From Bacteroidales bacterium (lineage in GTDB: Bacteria; Bacteroidota; Bacteroidia; Bacteroidales; F082), in contig JAFRRE010000176.1 of NCBI GenBank assembly GCA_017428285.1, forward strand, positions 21,326 through 85,325: a stretch of DNA of 64,000 bases, given 5' to 3'. The translations under genes were made by a program, and so were the position numbers. Positions 26,972-35,844 of the stretch are shown here, in pieces. Below the pieces are notes generated by a model that saw only the letters and a program-made list of their open reading frames with translations, was not told the origin of the DNA and did not search any database. The stretch's first letter is position 1. Each line of letters starts with the position of its first letter.

Positions 26972-27056
26972 TGGTGCCCCGAACAGGAGTCGAACCTGCA
27001 CACCTCTCGATATACGCACCTGAAACGTACGCGTCTACCAATTCCGCCATCGGGGC
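26972..27056 (-). tRNA. tRNA-Leu (anticodon CAG)
   Basis: Acceptor arms GCCCCGA/TCGGGGC, class II variable arm, D-loop GGAATTGGTAGAC, anticodon stem TACGT/GCGTA with loop TTCAGGT, T-loop GTTCGACTC. The CCA end is encoded (tgg at 26972-26974). Confidence 0.93.
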
Positions 27057-27066
27057 TTGGAATCAG

Positions 27067-27150
27067 TGCCCAGGACAAGAGTCGAACTTGCATGCCGTAA
27101 TCGGCACCACCCCCTCAAAGTGGCGTGTCTACCAATTTCACCACCTGGGC
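27067..27150 (-). tRNA. tRNA-Leu (anticodon GAG)
   Basis: Acceptor arms GCCCAGG/CCTGGGC, class II variable arm, anticodon stem CCACT/GGTGG with loop TTGAGGG. CCA is not encoded (the discriminator A is followed by CTG). It lies 10 bases upstream of tRNA-Leu(CAG) in the same transcript. Confidence 0.9.
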
Positions 27151-27210
27151 TTGAATTAACTCAGTCATATGCTACACATGTGACTTCGTTGAATCTTTCG
27201 ATTTCGGCTG

Positions 27211-27240
27211 CAAAGATACAACTTTTTTCAATGCTGCAAC
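27211..27240 (-). promoter_or_regulatory. Promoter of the tRNA-Leu operon
   Basis: TATCTTTG (-7) at 27218-27211 and TTGC (-33) at 27240-27237 on the minus strand, with a 18-19 base spacer. Confidence 0.7.
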
Positions 27241-27290
27241 CGTTTCAAGAAATTTTTTGTAGTTTTTTTTCTTCGCATTACTTAATTTCT

Positions 27291-27298
27291 TATTTTTG
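27291..27298 (+). promoter_or_regulatory. -7 element TATTTTTG before DUF4301
   Basis: Lies 22 bases before the ATG at 27321 and matches TAnnTTTG. Confidence 0.55.
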
Positions 27299-27320
27299 AA
27301 GCGTTTAAAAACCTATCATT

Positions 27321-28832
27321 ATGCTTACAGAAAAAGACCTTCAACAGCTTTCGGAAAGAAACATCAACGAAAATCAAGTAATACAACAAGTTGCGCAGCT
27401 CAAACGCGGCACACAATACGTCCAACTCATGCGTCCTGCCACCCTCAACGACGGCATTTTGCGCCTCGATGAGGAACAAGTGAAACAGATGACCGCCAAC
27501 TTCGAGGACGACAAGGAATTCTACCAATTCACGAAGTTTGTGCCCGCCTCGGGTGCCGCATCGCGCATGTTCAAAGACCTCTTTGCCTTCATCGAGACTG
27601 CCGAAGAGACCAAATTCACGGACATTTTCTTCGCCCATATCCATAATTTCGCCTTCTTCGACGACCTCAATGCTGCCGTCAAACGCCTTTATGGCAACGA
27701 CATTGACACCTTATTAAAGGAAGGCCGTAAAGTTGATATTGTGAAAGCCCTTCTTTTGGAAGACGGCCTGAACTACGGCAAACTACCTAAGGCCTTGCTG
27801 AAGTTCCACCACTATGACGGATTCAACCGTCTGGCTTTGGAAGAACATTTGGTGGAAGCCGCCCGTTATGCCACCGACAACGAAGGCATTGCCAAGCTAC
27901 ACTTCACCGTCTCGCCCGAGCATGAAGAGCCTTTCAAGAAAACTGTCAGCGCGCTGAAAGCCGACTACGAGAAGAAATACGGTGTGCGATACGACATCAC
28001 CTATTCCTGCCAGAAGCCATCCACTGACACGGTAGCCATCGACGCCAACGGTGAGTTGTTCCGCGAGGCCAACGGCAAGATTCTGTTCCGTCCGGGAGGC
28101 CACGGTGCCCTCATCGAGAATCTGAACGACCTCGGGGAGGAAATCGTCTTCATCAAGAACATCGACAACATCGTGCCCGAGACCAAGGCGCAGACCACCA
28201 TCGTATATAAGAAGGTGTTGGCAGGTCTCCTACTCCACCTCCAGCAACGCACGTTCGAGTATTTGGAAATGCTCGACCAGGGTGCGGTCTCTACCGATGA
28301 GTTGAACGAGGCCATCCGTTTCGCCAAAGAGCAACTGATGATGGACATCCCAGACTTCGTAAACGGTTACAACGACATCGAAAAGATCGACTATCTGTAC
28401 AACAAACTTAACCGCCCGATGCGCATCTGCGGTATGGTGAAGAACGAAGGCGAGCCTGGAGGCGGTCCCTTCTGGGTGAAGAACCTTGACGACGAGGTAT
28501 CGCTGCAAATCATTGAATCCTCGCAAATCAACCACAAAGACGAGGCTCAAGAAGCCATCTTCCAAGGCTCGACGCACTTCAACCCCGTCGACCTCGTGTG
28601 CGGTTGTTGGAACTACAAGGGCGAGGCCTTCTGCCTGACCGACTATGTAGATGCCAACACGGGCTTCATCTCCAACAAGTCGAAGGACGGCCGTGAGTTG
28701 AAAGCCTTGGAGCTGCCCGGTCTCTGGAACGGCGCCATGGCCGACTGGATCACCATCTTCGTCGAAGTGCCCATCGAGACCTTCAATCCGGTGAAGACCG
28801 TGAACGATTTGCTGAAGCCGATGCATAGTTAA
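27321..28832 (+). CDS. DUF4301 protein
   Basis: 503 aa, the usual length of DUF4301, a family mainly of Bacteroidota. Recognisable segments: TKFVPASGAASRMFKDL near residue 75, LPKALLKFHHYD, FRPGGHGALIENLNDL and RICGMVKNEGEPGGGPFWV. The SGAASRMFK and RPGGHGAL motifs resemble those of nucleotidyltransferase-like, sugar-phosphate-binding folds, but no activity is established. It is monocistronic after its own promoter. Confidence 0.85.
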   Translation: MLTEKDLQQLSERNINENQVIQQVAQLKRGTQYVQLMRPATLNDGILRLDEEQVKQMTANFEDDKEFYQFTKFVPASGAASRMFKDLFAFIETAEETKFTDIFFAHIHNFAFFDDLNAAVKRLYGNDIDTLLKEGRKVDIVKALLLEDGLNYGKLPKALLKFHHYDGFNRLALEEHLVEAARYATDNEGIAKLHFTVSPEHEEPFKKTVSALKADYEKKYGVRYDITYSCQKPSTDTVAIDANGELFREANGKILFRPGGHGALIENLNDLGEEIVFIKNIDNIVPETKAQTTIVYKKVLAGLLLHLQQRTFEYLEMLDQGAVSTDELNEAIRFAKEQLMMDIPDFVNGYNDIEKIDYLYNKLNRPMRICGMVKNEGEPGGGPFWVKNLDDEVSLQIIESSQINHKDEAQEAIFQGSTHFNPVDLVCGCWNYKGEAFCLTDYVDANTGFISNKSKDGRELKALELPGLWNGAMADWITIFVEVPIETFNPVKTVNDLLKPMHS

Positions 28833-28844
28833 GATTTCTGTTGA

Positions 28845-28932
28845 ATTGTTGACTGTTGAACTGTTTAACTGTTTGACCGTCGACAAATCAACAATTAAAC
28901 AATTAAACGATTAAACAATTAAACAACATAAC
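28845..28932. repeat. Intergenic inverted/tandem repeat of ACAATTAAAC units
   Basis: gttgactgttgaactgtttaactg (left) is followed by aacaattaaacaattaaacg and further aattaaac units (right); the arms are imperfectly complementary. Same kind of low-complexity intergenic element as at 1724 and 5328, but with a different unit. Confidence 0.6.
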
Positions 28933-28935
28933 GCC

Positions 28936-29256
28936 ATGACACTCAACAAAGGAGAATTCAAGACGATGGTGATGCTTTATGCCGCCAACATCGATGGTAA
29001 CATCAAATCGGAAGAAGTGAAAGTAATGCTCGAAAGGAGCGGATTCGACACCGTTGAAAAGATGGAAAAGCTCTTCTCCAAGATGAGCGATGCCGAAGTC
29101 ATCGCCTGCATCCGCGAGAACAAGCCCTTATACGCTGCCACCGAAGGCGACCGCATCGACCTCTTGGCCGACCTCTGTGCCATCATCGAAGCCGATGAGA
29201 AGTGCACCATAATGGAAGAGCAGATGGTGAGGGCGATGAGGAGGGTGTTGGAATAA
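28936..29256 (+). CDS. Small TerB-like helical protein
   Basis: 106 aa, all helical. The spacing MVMLYAANIDGNIKSEEVKVM and LLADLCAIIEADEKCTIMEEQMV recalls the two acidic, metal-binding halves of the TerB (tellurite resistance B) domain. No signal peptide. TerB proteins occur with stress and conflict systems. This is the last gene before the island and has the base composition of the chromosomal part. Confidence 0.5.
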   Translation: MTLNKGEFKTMVMLYAANIDGNIKSEEVKVMLERSGFDTVEKMEKLFSKMSDAEVIACIRENKPLYAATEGDRIDLLADLCAIIEADEKCTIMEEQMVRAMRRVLE

Positions 29257-29449
29257 CCTTCCCTCTTCAACATACCCAGTATTTATATATCGGATTGGGA
29301 CAGATGTGATTTAAAATGATGCCATACGTGGAATGCAAAGACATTAGCACTACATTCCTCCATCCAAAAGCGGAAAGGTTTACCATACTTTCTTTAATAA
29401 AATGAACAAGATGCGACAATAATGCCAACAACAAAACTCAACTAGGAAT

Positions 29450-30847
29450 ATGAGCAACAATAGTTTTAAACTGGATTTGGGATCTGATAAAGACCGATGG
29501 GAACAATTACTCAACGAAATAGATGATGGAAATGTAATCCCTGTAATTGGCCCTGACTTGTTGGTTAATCCCAAGATTATAAAAGTTGATGAGAAAGTAG
29601 AGCGGAAAGAGAATCTGCATCAACAATTAATTTCATATATCGCAGCACAAACGAATGTCCAATCTTGTCCTCGAACATTTTCACAATTAGTTTATGATGA
29701 AAACTACAAAAAAATGGTTCGGGATGACAGGAAAATCTACAATCTCATCCATCAGATTCTTAGCAACATCAATCAAATTGAAGACATAGACAGTAAACCA
29801 TCCCAATTGCTTAAAGATTTGTTGGGAACCAAGAAATTCCCATTTGTAATCACCACTTCGTTTACTCCTATTGTCGAGAATACCATGAAAGAGATTTGGG
29901 GTAATGTAAATGTACTCAATTTCAATAATGATCCTCAGGGCAGTTCTTTCGAGAAAGGTGGTGACATAAAAAGTCCTAATGACATGAAGCAACCGACGGT
30001 TTACTACATGTTTGGGAAGTTTTGCAATAATAGCAAAGACTCCCGCTTTGTTGTGACAGATAGTGACATGATGAAATTCTGCAGTTCATGGATCAAAGGT
30101 GATGGCGTCCCAAAAAACCTTACTGAATCCATGAAGAAAAAATATCTGTTGATTCTAGGCAATAATTATTCCGATTGGCTTTTCCGGTTTGTCTGGTATG
30201 GTTTGCGTTCAACAACAAACGATATGAAATCAGACGTAGTAGTGAACGAAAGCGCAGAAGAGTCATTCAAGCAGTTCCTCGAACGTTTGGAAACTTTTTT
30301 CCAAGAAGACCCTTCCGAAGTGATTAGACGTATTAAAGAAGACATGGAAGTCAGAGCCCTTACGAATGCCATACAGACCTCTTACGACACCGATGTCTTC
30401 ATTTCATATTCCCGTAGTGACATAGCTGTCGCAAAGAATCTCTATGAAAAACTGAATGATTCGGGGCTGAAGGTCTGGTTTGACAATGACAGCATAAAGA
30501 AGGCTGAAGACTGGGAGGCTTCAATAGAAAATGGGGTAAAAAAGACACGGCTATTCCTTCCAATCCTATCAAAGAATGTCGAACAAGAATCCATCATTCC
30601 ACATGAGTATCGCACAGAATGGAATATTGCAACTTCACTTTCTTCAAAAATGGGTGGCAGGACCTTTATTGTTCCTTTTGTCGAAAATGGGTTTGATTTC
30701 TACAATCCATTGACAAAGATTCCAAAAGAGTTTTCAAAAAAGAATGCAACTTGGTATTCTAACGAGAATGATTTGACTGAAATCACAAATGTGATTCTTC
30801 AGGAAATAGCAAGCTTAAAGGATTTGGAAAAGAGAATGAAATCATAA
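29450..30847 (+). CDS. SIR2-like/TIR fusion protein
   Basis: 465 aa, cytoplasmic. Residues ~20-250 follow the SIR2_2-type plan (NVIPVIGPDLL, FVITTSFTPIVENTM, VYYMFGKFCNN, RFVVTDSDMMKF, KKYLLILGNNYSDW). Key positions are changed: TTNYD-like becomes TTSFT and the HG motif becomes FG, so NAD hydrolysis by this half is doubtful. Residues ~312-450 are a TIR domain (TDVFISYSRSDIAVAK, LKVWFDND, KAEDWEASIEN) with a candidate catalytic Glu356. TIR is the likely effector, cleaving NAD or making a signal. It starts the island; the nSTAND1 gene follows after 14 bases. Confidence 0.82.
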   Translation: MSNNSFKLDLGSDKDRWEQLLNEIDDGNVIPVIGPDLLVNPKIIKVDEKVERKENLHQQLISYIAAQTNVQSCPRTFSQLVYDENYKKMVRDDRKIYNLIHQILSNINQIEDIDSKPSQLLKDLLGTKKFPFVITTSFTPIVENTMKEIWGNVNVLNFNNDPQGSSFEKGGDIKSPNDMKQPTVYYMFGKFCNNSKDSRFVVTDSDMMKFCSSWIKGDGVPKNLTESMKKKYLLILGNNYSDWLFRFVWYGLRSTTNDMKSDVVVNESAEESFKQFLERLETFFQEDPSEVIRRIKEDMEVRALTNAIQTSYDTDVFISYSRSDIAVAKNLYEKLNDSGLKVWFDNDSIKKAEDWEASIENGVKKTRLFLPILSKNVEQESIIPHEYRTEWNIATSLSSKMGGRTFIVPFVENGFDFYNPLTKIPKEFSKKNATWYSNENDLTEITNVILQEIASLKDLEKRMKS

Positions 30848-30861
30848 ATTCAAGGAAGATT

Positions 30862-33800
30862 ATGGAAACAAATGACAAATCATATGCTTTAAATGAAACC
30901 AACCCTTGGAAAGGTTTAAACTTTTATAAAGAGGGCGAAGTCCTTTATGGCCGTGATGATGAAATCCAGAGCCTCGCATTGTATGTGATCAACAATATAC
31001 AAACAGTTCTTTACGGAAAATCAGGAATTGGAAAGTCATCCATAATAAACGCTGGGGTATTCCCTATCGCCAGAAAAGAGGGGTTGTTTCCTATTCCCAT
31101 CCGTCTGAAACACGATCAGGACACCACGTATATTGAGCAAATCAGAGCAGCATTTGCAGAATCCGGCATTGGAATAAAAGAAATCTTGCCAGCCATTAAT
31201 GAGCAGGAAGAATCACTTTGGGAGTATCTTCACAGACAAACATTTTATGAGAAAGAGAGCAATGTAGCAGTTCGTCCATTAATCGTGTTGGATCAATTTG
31301 AAGAATTCTTCACCCTTCAACACAACGAGAGCAAGAAGAAAGCATTCTTTTCCGAACTGGCTGATTTGCTCAACGAAGTAACGCCACAGTATATCATCAA
31401 AGCCAAAAATGAGGCCGACACAGGGCTGGAAAAACAATCTGCCAACGACAATTCAGGCTTCGTTTTGGATTTGGGCCAAAGTGAGCCAGAAGAAACAGCC
31501 GAGTACATTACAGACTCCTTGTTCAATATTGTTTTCACCATCCGTGAGGACTTTCTCTCCTATTTGGAACGCTACACCAAATTCATTCCTGTAATGAAAT
31601 CCAATCGCTATGCTCTATTGCCTCTTAACGAAGAGCAAGCGAAGGATGTCATCATGAAACCAATTCCCGGTTTGGTTGATATTGATGTTGCGAAACTCAT
31701 TATCCAAAAAGTCACAGGAAGAACTGATTTTAATCTTGGAAACGCCCCTGAGATTGATGTTGACGCTGCAGTACTTTCACTATATCTTAGCCGTCTATAT
31801 CTAAAAAAGGGTAAAGGTAACGCCATCACTGCTGAATTGGTCGATTTGTCAAGCAGAGACATCATCAAGGATTTTTACGAGGAGTCGGTATCCGATCTGC
31901 CAGAAACAGATGTCGAAAAAATTGAAGACCAACTGCTTACATATGACGGTCGTCGTAATAATGTATCATGGAATGACCTCATAAGCGAAGGCGTTTCTGA
32001 AAAGTCCATTTACACGTTGGTTGAAGACAAGAAACTTCTGCGGCAATTCAGTTATCAGGATGATATTCGCATTGAGTTTATGCACGACATCCTTTGCCCT
32101 GTCGTTGATGAACGCATAGAAAAGCGCGAGCAACTAGCAAAGGAGAGAGAGCAAAAGAAGAAGGAAGAAGAAGAAAAGGCGCGCCGAGAGAAAGAGCGTC
32201 AGGTTCAAGAAGAAAAGCTGAAGAAGGCAGAAGAGGAGAAGCAACTTCTGATACGCAAACAAGAGCTCCAAGAAGAAGAGAACAAACTATTACAACGCAA
32301 ACAAGAAGAAGAACGCCTTAGGCAAGAAAGGGAAAAGAGGGAAATTGAAGAAAAAGCCATCGCCGAAAAAGAAGCGATGGAAAGAAAAGCGTTAAGCATA
32401 AAAAAGAGGAATCGTAGATATATGCTTGCCGCAGCGGGTATTGTCCTTTTTGTTGTTGGATATTTTTTCTTTGATAAGTTTTGGAATGATCGAGTCTTTT
32501 CCGAAAATTACGCACGGTTCGAGACAATAAACGGGTGGCCTAAGGGAATAGGCAAATTGACCGACAAAGAGTGCGAACATACTCCATTGTACTATAAACT
32601 AAGTTACAAAGGCTATAAAAACAGAAGATGCTATACTGATGTTGAAGTCATGTCTTCAAACGAACGTTTGCCGAACTACTGCCGAATTCCGATGTTGGAA
32701 TGGGCTGATGATGAAGAATCTGACAGCAAAGCCAAACAACTTAACGACATTCTTCGCCAAGTCGTTAGAATTCACTTTTTGTCAAACGAGGAAAGTGATG
32801 ACATTAGCAGAGAAGAATGGTTCGGGAAGAATGACAAGATGTTAATGGCCATCAATTATTTCCACCAGCCCAACGGTGGTGCATGGGCCCAATTCTATAC
32901 TCCCAATGGAGAAAACATGGAAATCAGAAGCAATCATATCGATCGTCTCAAACTTTCATGGGATTCTGCCGGACACATTGAATCGGCCATGTACTACGAT
33001 GAAAAACAAGTTCCCCGCGACATAATCGAACAAAATAATATCAAAGGTTATTTCTGGGAGCGAATAGGGACTGATAGTATTATTCAATACATGCTGAATG
33101 AATTTGGCCTTCCCATTACACAATCGGCATACAATACTACAATGACAATAAATAAGAATAATACCACAGACATTAGATACTTCAAGTCAGCCCGAATTGG
33201 AGATGCTCAGATGAAGGAAGTTGCCTGTGAAAACGGGGTTTCAAGAATGGTTATTAATGGCGACTCAATATTACTATTTGAGCTCAATAAAACAGTTCCA
33301 ACAGCAACAAGAACCATTGAGAGGGATCCCCAAGGTAATACCAAAAAAATTGAAACAAAAGGCAAAACCACATTCGGTTTTCCTAATTTCATAAATTATG
33401 AATATGAAAAGGGGCTCATTTCAAAAGAAGAATGGTTGGCAGACAATAACGGCACCCCCTTTTGCAAGGATTCCACTTTGATTTATAAGTGGGAATACCG
33501 TTATGATGAAAACGCATCTATCATAGAAGAAAAATTTACAAACATAAATGATATAGTAGCTTATCATTATAAAACTAGCAGAAATATAATAAGAGACGAT
33601 ACTATTACTACTTATGAAATGCTGGACATCAACAAAACGCCCCATTATTTTGTCCAGATTGATACCGTTAGTAATAGCCACTCTTCTACTACTTTTTATG
33701 GCAAAGATAAAGTTCTTATTAATAATTATATATTAGCAGGAAGCGACTCTCTTTTGGTGCATCGGGTTGTAACTTCTAAAACAGAGAACCTCATCACAAA

Positions 33801-34617
33801 AGAATACTATGTTTATGACTCGCACACTGTTATTCCTATGCCAACCAGTTACGTAGATAGCACATATGCAAAAACATACTTTAGACGAATCGAGGAGTAT
33901 GACAATGCAGGAAATATGACATCATTGCGTATAGAAGACCAAGAAGGTACGATTATTAAAAGCATGATGTATTTTATTCAAAACGGGCAACCGATAGGAC
34001 GTGCAGTTAAAGGTATAGACGGCAATCCTGTAAGATGTGACAAGTGGGAAGAAGAAGGTTTTTTGTATTACAAATTCTATTACTGCAGGAACCGTGATAA
34101 AAATTTATCTGCAATTACGGCTGTGGATGAATGGGATCATAGGAGTGCCATTTGGAATGGAGAGGCATATTTATGTGCAATACCATATCGTTTTAAAGGC
34201 AAAGACATTATTGTACAAGATAATGATCCATGGGAAACGACAATATATAACACTTATGAACAATTGGTTTTTATCAGAGACACCTTAATGTCCAGTTTTA
34301 AAATCCCATATATACATGTTTTATCCAATAAAAGCAAAATGTATAATAACGGTGAAGGGATAATTGACGGAGACAGAGTAGTGGAATTTGGGAATTGGAG
34401 ATATGGGCAAACTCAAACTGAGTTTGAGAAAGAATGGTTTTCGGTATTACGAAACAAGGCATCTGTTCATATTGTTGTTTTAAGGCCGATTCCTTCTTCT
34501 TATCTAAAAAAAGAATTCAATATAACAATCTCAAAAAACGAAGAGTTTCTAATAGAACCTCACATCTTGCATTTGACAGTAAATGAATATGATTTTATTA
34601 AAGAATTTTTAAAATAG
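30862..34617 (+). CDS. nSTAND1 NTPase with coiled coil, membrane helix and large exported region
   Basis: 1251 aa. N-terminus WKGLNFYKEGEVLYGRDDEI is typical of nSTAND1, with Walker A GKSGIGKSS (52-60), Walker B PLIVLDQFEEFF (139-150) and VFTIREDFLSYLE. A long Glu/Lys/Arg coiled coil (about 415-510) leads to one membrane helix (about 519-537, LAAAGIVLFVVGYFF). The remaining ~700 residues would be periplasmic and beta-rich with YD-like strands; their beginning (W..G.G.....E..H.P.YY.LS.K) resembles the following two secreted proteins. STAND ATPases act as oligomerising switches; a trans-membrane sensor is unusual. Confidence 0.85.
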   Translation: METNDKSYALNETNPWKGLNFYKEGEVLYGRDDEIQSLALYVINNIQTVLYGKSGIGKSSIINAGVFPIARKEGLFPIPIRLKHDQDTTYIEQIRAAFAESGIGIKEILPAINEQEESLWEYLHRQTFYEKESNVAVRPLIVLDQFEEFFTLQHNESKKKAFFSELADLLNEVTPQYIIKAKNEADTGLEKQSANDNSGFVLDLGQSEPEETAEYITDSLFNIVFTIREDFLSYLERYTKFIPVMKSNRYALLPLNEEQAKDVIMKPIPGLVDIDVAKLIIQKVTGRTDFNLGNAPEIDVDAAVLSLYLSRLYLKKGKGNAITAELVDLSSRDIIKDFYEESVSDLPETDVEKIEDQLLTYDGRRNNVSWNDLISEGVSEKSIYTLVEDKKLLRQFSYQDDIRIEFMHDILCPVVDERIEKREQLAKEREQKKKEEEEKARREKERQVQEEKLKKAEEEKQLLIRKQELQEEENKLLQRKQEEERLRQEREKREIEEKAIAEKEAMERKALSIKKRNRRYMLAAAGIVLFVVGYFFFDKFWNDRVFSENYARFETINGWPKGIGKLTDKECEHTPLYYKLSYKGYKNRRCYTDVEVMSSNERLPNYCRIPMLEWADDEESDSKAKQLNDILRQVVRIHFLSNEESDDISREEWFGKNDKMLMAINYFHQPNGGAWAQFYTPNGENMEIRSNHIDRLKLSWDSAGHIESAMYYDEKQVPRDIIEQNNIKGYFWERIGTDSIIQYMLNEFGLPITQSAYNTTMTINKNNTTDIRYFKSARIGDAQMKEVACENGVSRMVINGDSILLFELNKTVPTATRTIERDPQGNTKKIETKGKTTFGFPNFINYEYEKGLISKEEWLADNNGTPFCKDSTLIYKWEYRYDENASIIEEKFTNINDIVAYHYKTSRNIIRDDTITTYEMLDINKTPHYFVQIDTVSNSHSSTTFYGKDKVLINNYILAGSDSLLVHRVVTSKTENLITKEYYVYDSHTVIPMPTSYVDSTYAKTYFRRIEEYDNAGNMTSLRIEDQEGTIIKSMMYFIQNGQPIGRAVKGIDGNPVRCDKWEEEGFLYYKFYYCRNRDKNLSAITAVDEWDHRSAIWNGEAYLCAIPYRFKGKDIIVQDNDPWETTIYNTYEQLVFIRDTLMSSFKIPYIHVLSNKSKMYNNGEGIIDGDRVVEFGNWRYGQTQTEFEKEWFSVLRNKASVHIVVLRPIPSSYLKKEFNITISKNEEFLIEPHILHLTVNEYDFIKEFLK

Positions 34618-34629
34618 TTAGATAAAATT

Positions 34630-35844
34630 ATGAAAAAGCTTATTATTGTATTATTTATGTTTTTATGCGTTCAGACAATACAAGCGCAGCATAATATTCG
34701 TCAAGTATCAACCTTAAACACAAATGGTACTACATCAAAGGACCATGTACCAACTATGAATAATAATGCAAAGTTTTCGGCGCAGACATTAAGAAATCTT
34801 GAGGAAATAGCACGTGCAAAAAACATTCCTCAGAATTCGAGTGAACCTGTTTCCATAGAGGTCTCAATCATGCAGAATGAGTTTTCATCGGAAGCAATTC
34901 TATTTGGTGATGTTATTCGTCGTTATACTTGGCTTGAAGGCCTTGGAGAGCCAATTTCACAATCAGAAGCGAATCATCTTCCTTATTACTATCGATTGTC
35001 TATGAAAAATGATGCTGGGCATTACCAACTTGTTGAAGCCTTACATGGTACATCATTGACATCTTCTCATCCATTAAGCACTTATATTCTAGACAAAGAA
35101 AATGATATAAACGACAAGAATAAAGAATGGCGAGAAAAACTGTTAACAGTTGGACAATGGGTATTCTATTCTGATCTTTCTGGGGAAAATGTTGTAGAAG
35201 AAAGGGCATACGAAGCAAAAGAGAAAAACGCCAAACTCATCTATTCCATGCAACCGGTTCGTAATGACTCAAGCCACGTCACGATAGCGTACACCGATTC
35301 CTACGGCTATCCGGCAGACATGAATGAAGATTACAGATTTACTTACGGAAGTGTGGTCTATATCACATACGATAAACAAGGATTCGACTCCATCATAGAC
35401 TACCTTGATGGAGAAGGCTATCGTAAGCCCAATACTAACGGTGTAGACCAAACAAGAAATGTGTATGATGACAAAGGGCGGCTTTTATTAATTACATCAA
35501 ATAACTGTGTAGGAGATTATGCGATAGACAATTGGGGTAACTGTGGCATAAAATACAGTTACAACGACAAGATGAACACTTATTCTAAAATTTGTGTTGA
35601 CAAAGATCTCAACCCCATGCGAATGCCTCCTATTCGCGCAGGTATTGAAGATACCTATATAAGATGCGACATAAAGAAAGACCAATGGGGACGCGAAATA
35701 GAAGCAATCATGCTAACGGCAGAAGGCGAAAAAGATGCCACAATGGCAGGCATACACCGAATAACTTATTCCTATACAAATGATGGAAGGTTACAGAAAA
35801 AAAGTTATTATGATATTAACGGTAATCCCATGATTATAAAATGA
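34630..35844 (+). CDS. Secreted YD-like repeat protein (small paralogue)
   Basis: 404 aa. Signal peptide LIIVLFMFLCVQTIQA. The mature part has the same N-terminal domain as the nSTAND1 exported region (GLGEPISQSEANHLPYYYRL) and then YD-like strands (YTDSYGYPADMN, NVYDDKGRLLL, YAIDNWGNCGIKYSYNDK, RITYSYTNDGRLQK). It parallels the first third of the next gene's product. Probable role: periplasmic or surface partner of the nSTAND1 sensor (inference). It overlaps the next start by four bases. Confidence 0.75.
   Translation: MKKLIIVLFMFLCVQTIQAQHNIRQVSTLNTNGTTSKDHVPTMNNNAKFSAQTLRNLEEIARAKNIPQNSSEPVSIEVSIMQNEFSSEAILFGDVIRRYTWLEGLGEPISQSEANHLPYYYRLSMKNDAGHYQLVEALHGTSLTSSHPLSTYILDKENDINDKNKEWREKLLTVGQWVFYSDLSGENVVEERAYEAKEKNAKLIYSMQPVRNDSSHVTIAYTDSYGYPADMNEDYRFTYGSVVYITYDKQGFDSIIDYLDGEGYRKPNTNGVDQTRNVYDDKGRLLLITSNNCVGDYAIDNWGNCGIKYSYNDKMNTYSKICVDKDLNPMRMPPIRAGIEDTYIRCDIKKDQWGREIEAIMLTAEGEKDATMAGIHRITYSYTNDGRLQKKSYYDINGNPMIIK

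Noticed and set aside
29450..30847. Thoeris (TIR plus SIR2) defence system
   Set aside because: TIR and SIR2-like domains are fused in one protein, the SIR2 motifs are altered, and no separate SLOG-bearing effector is present.
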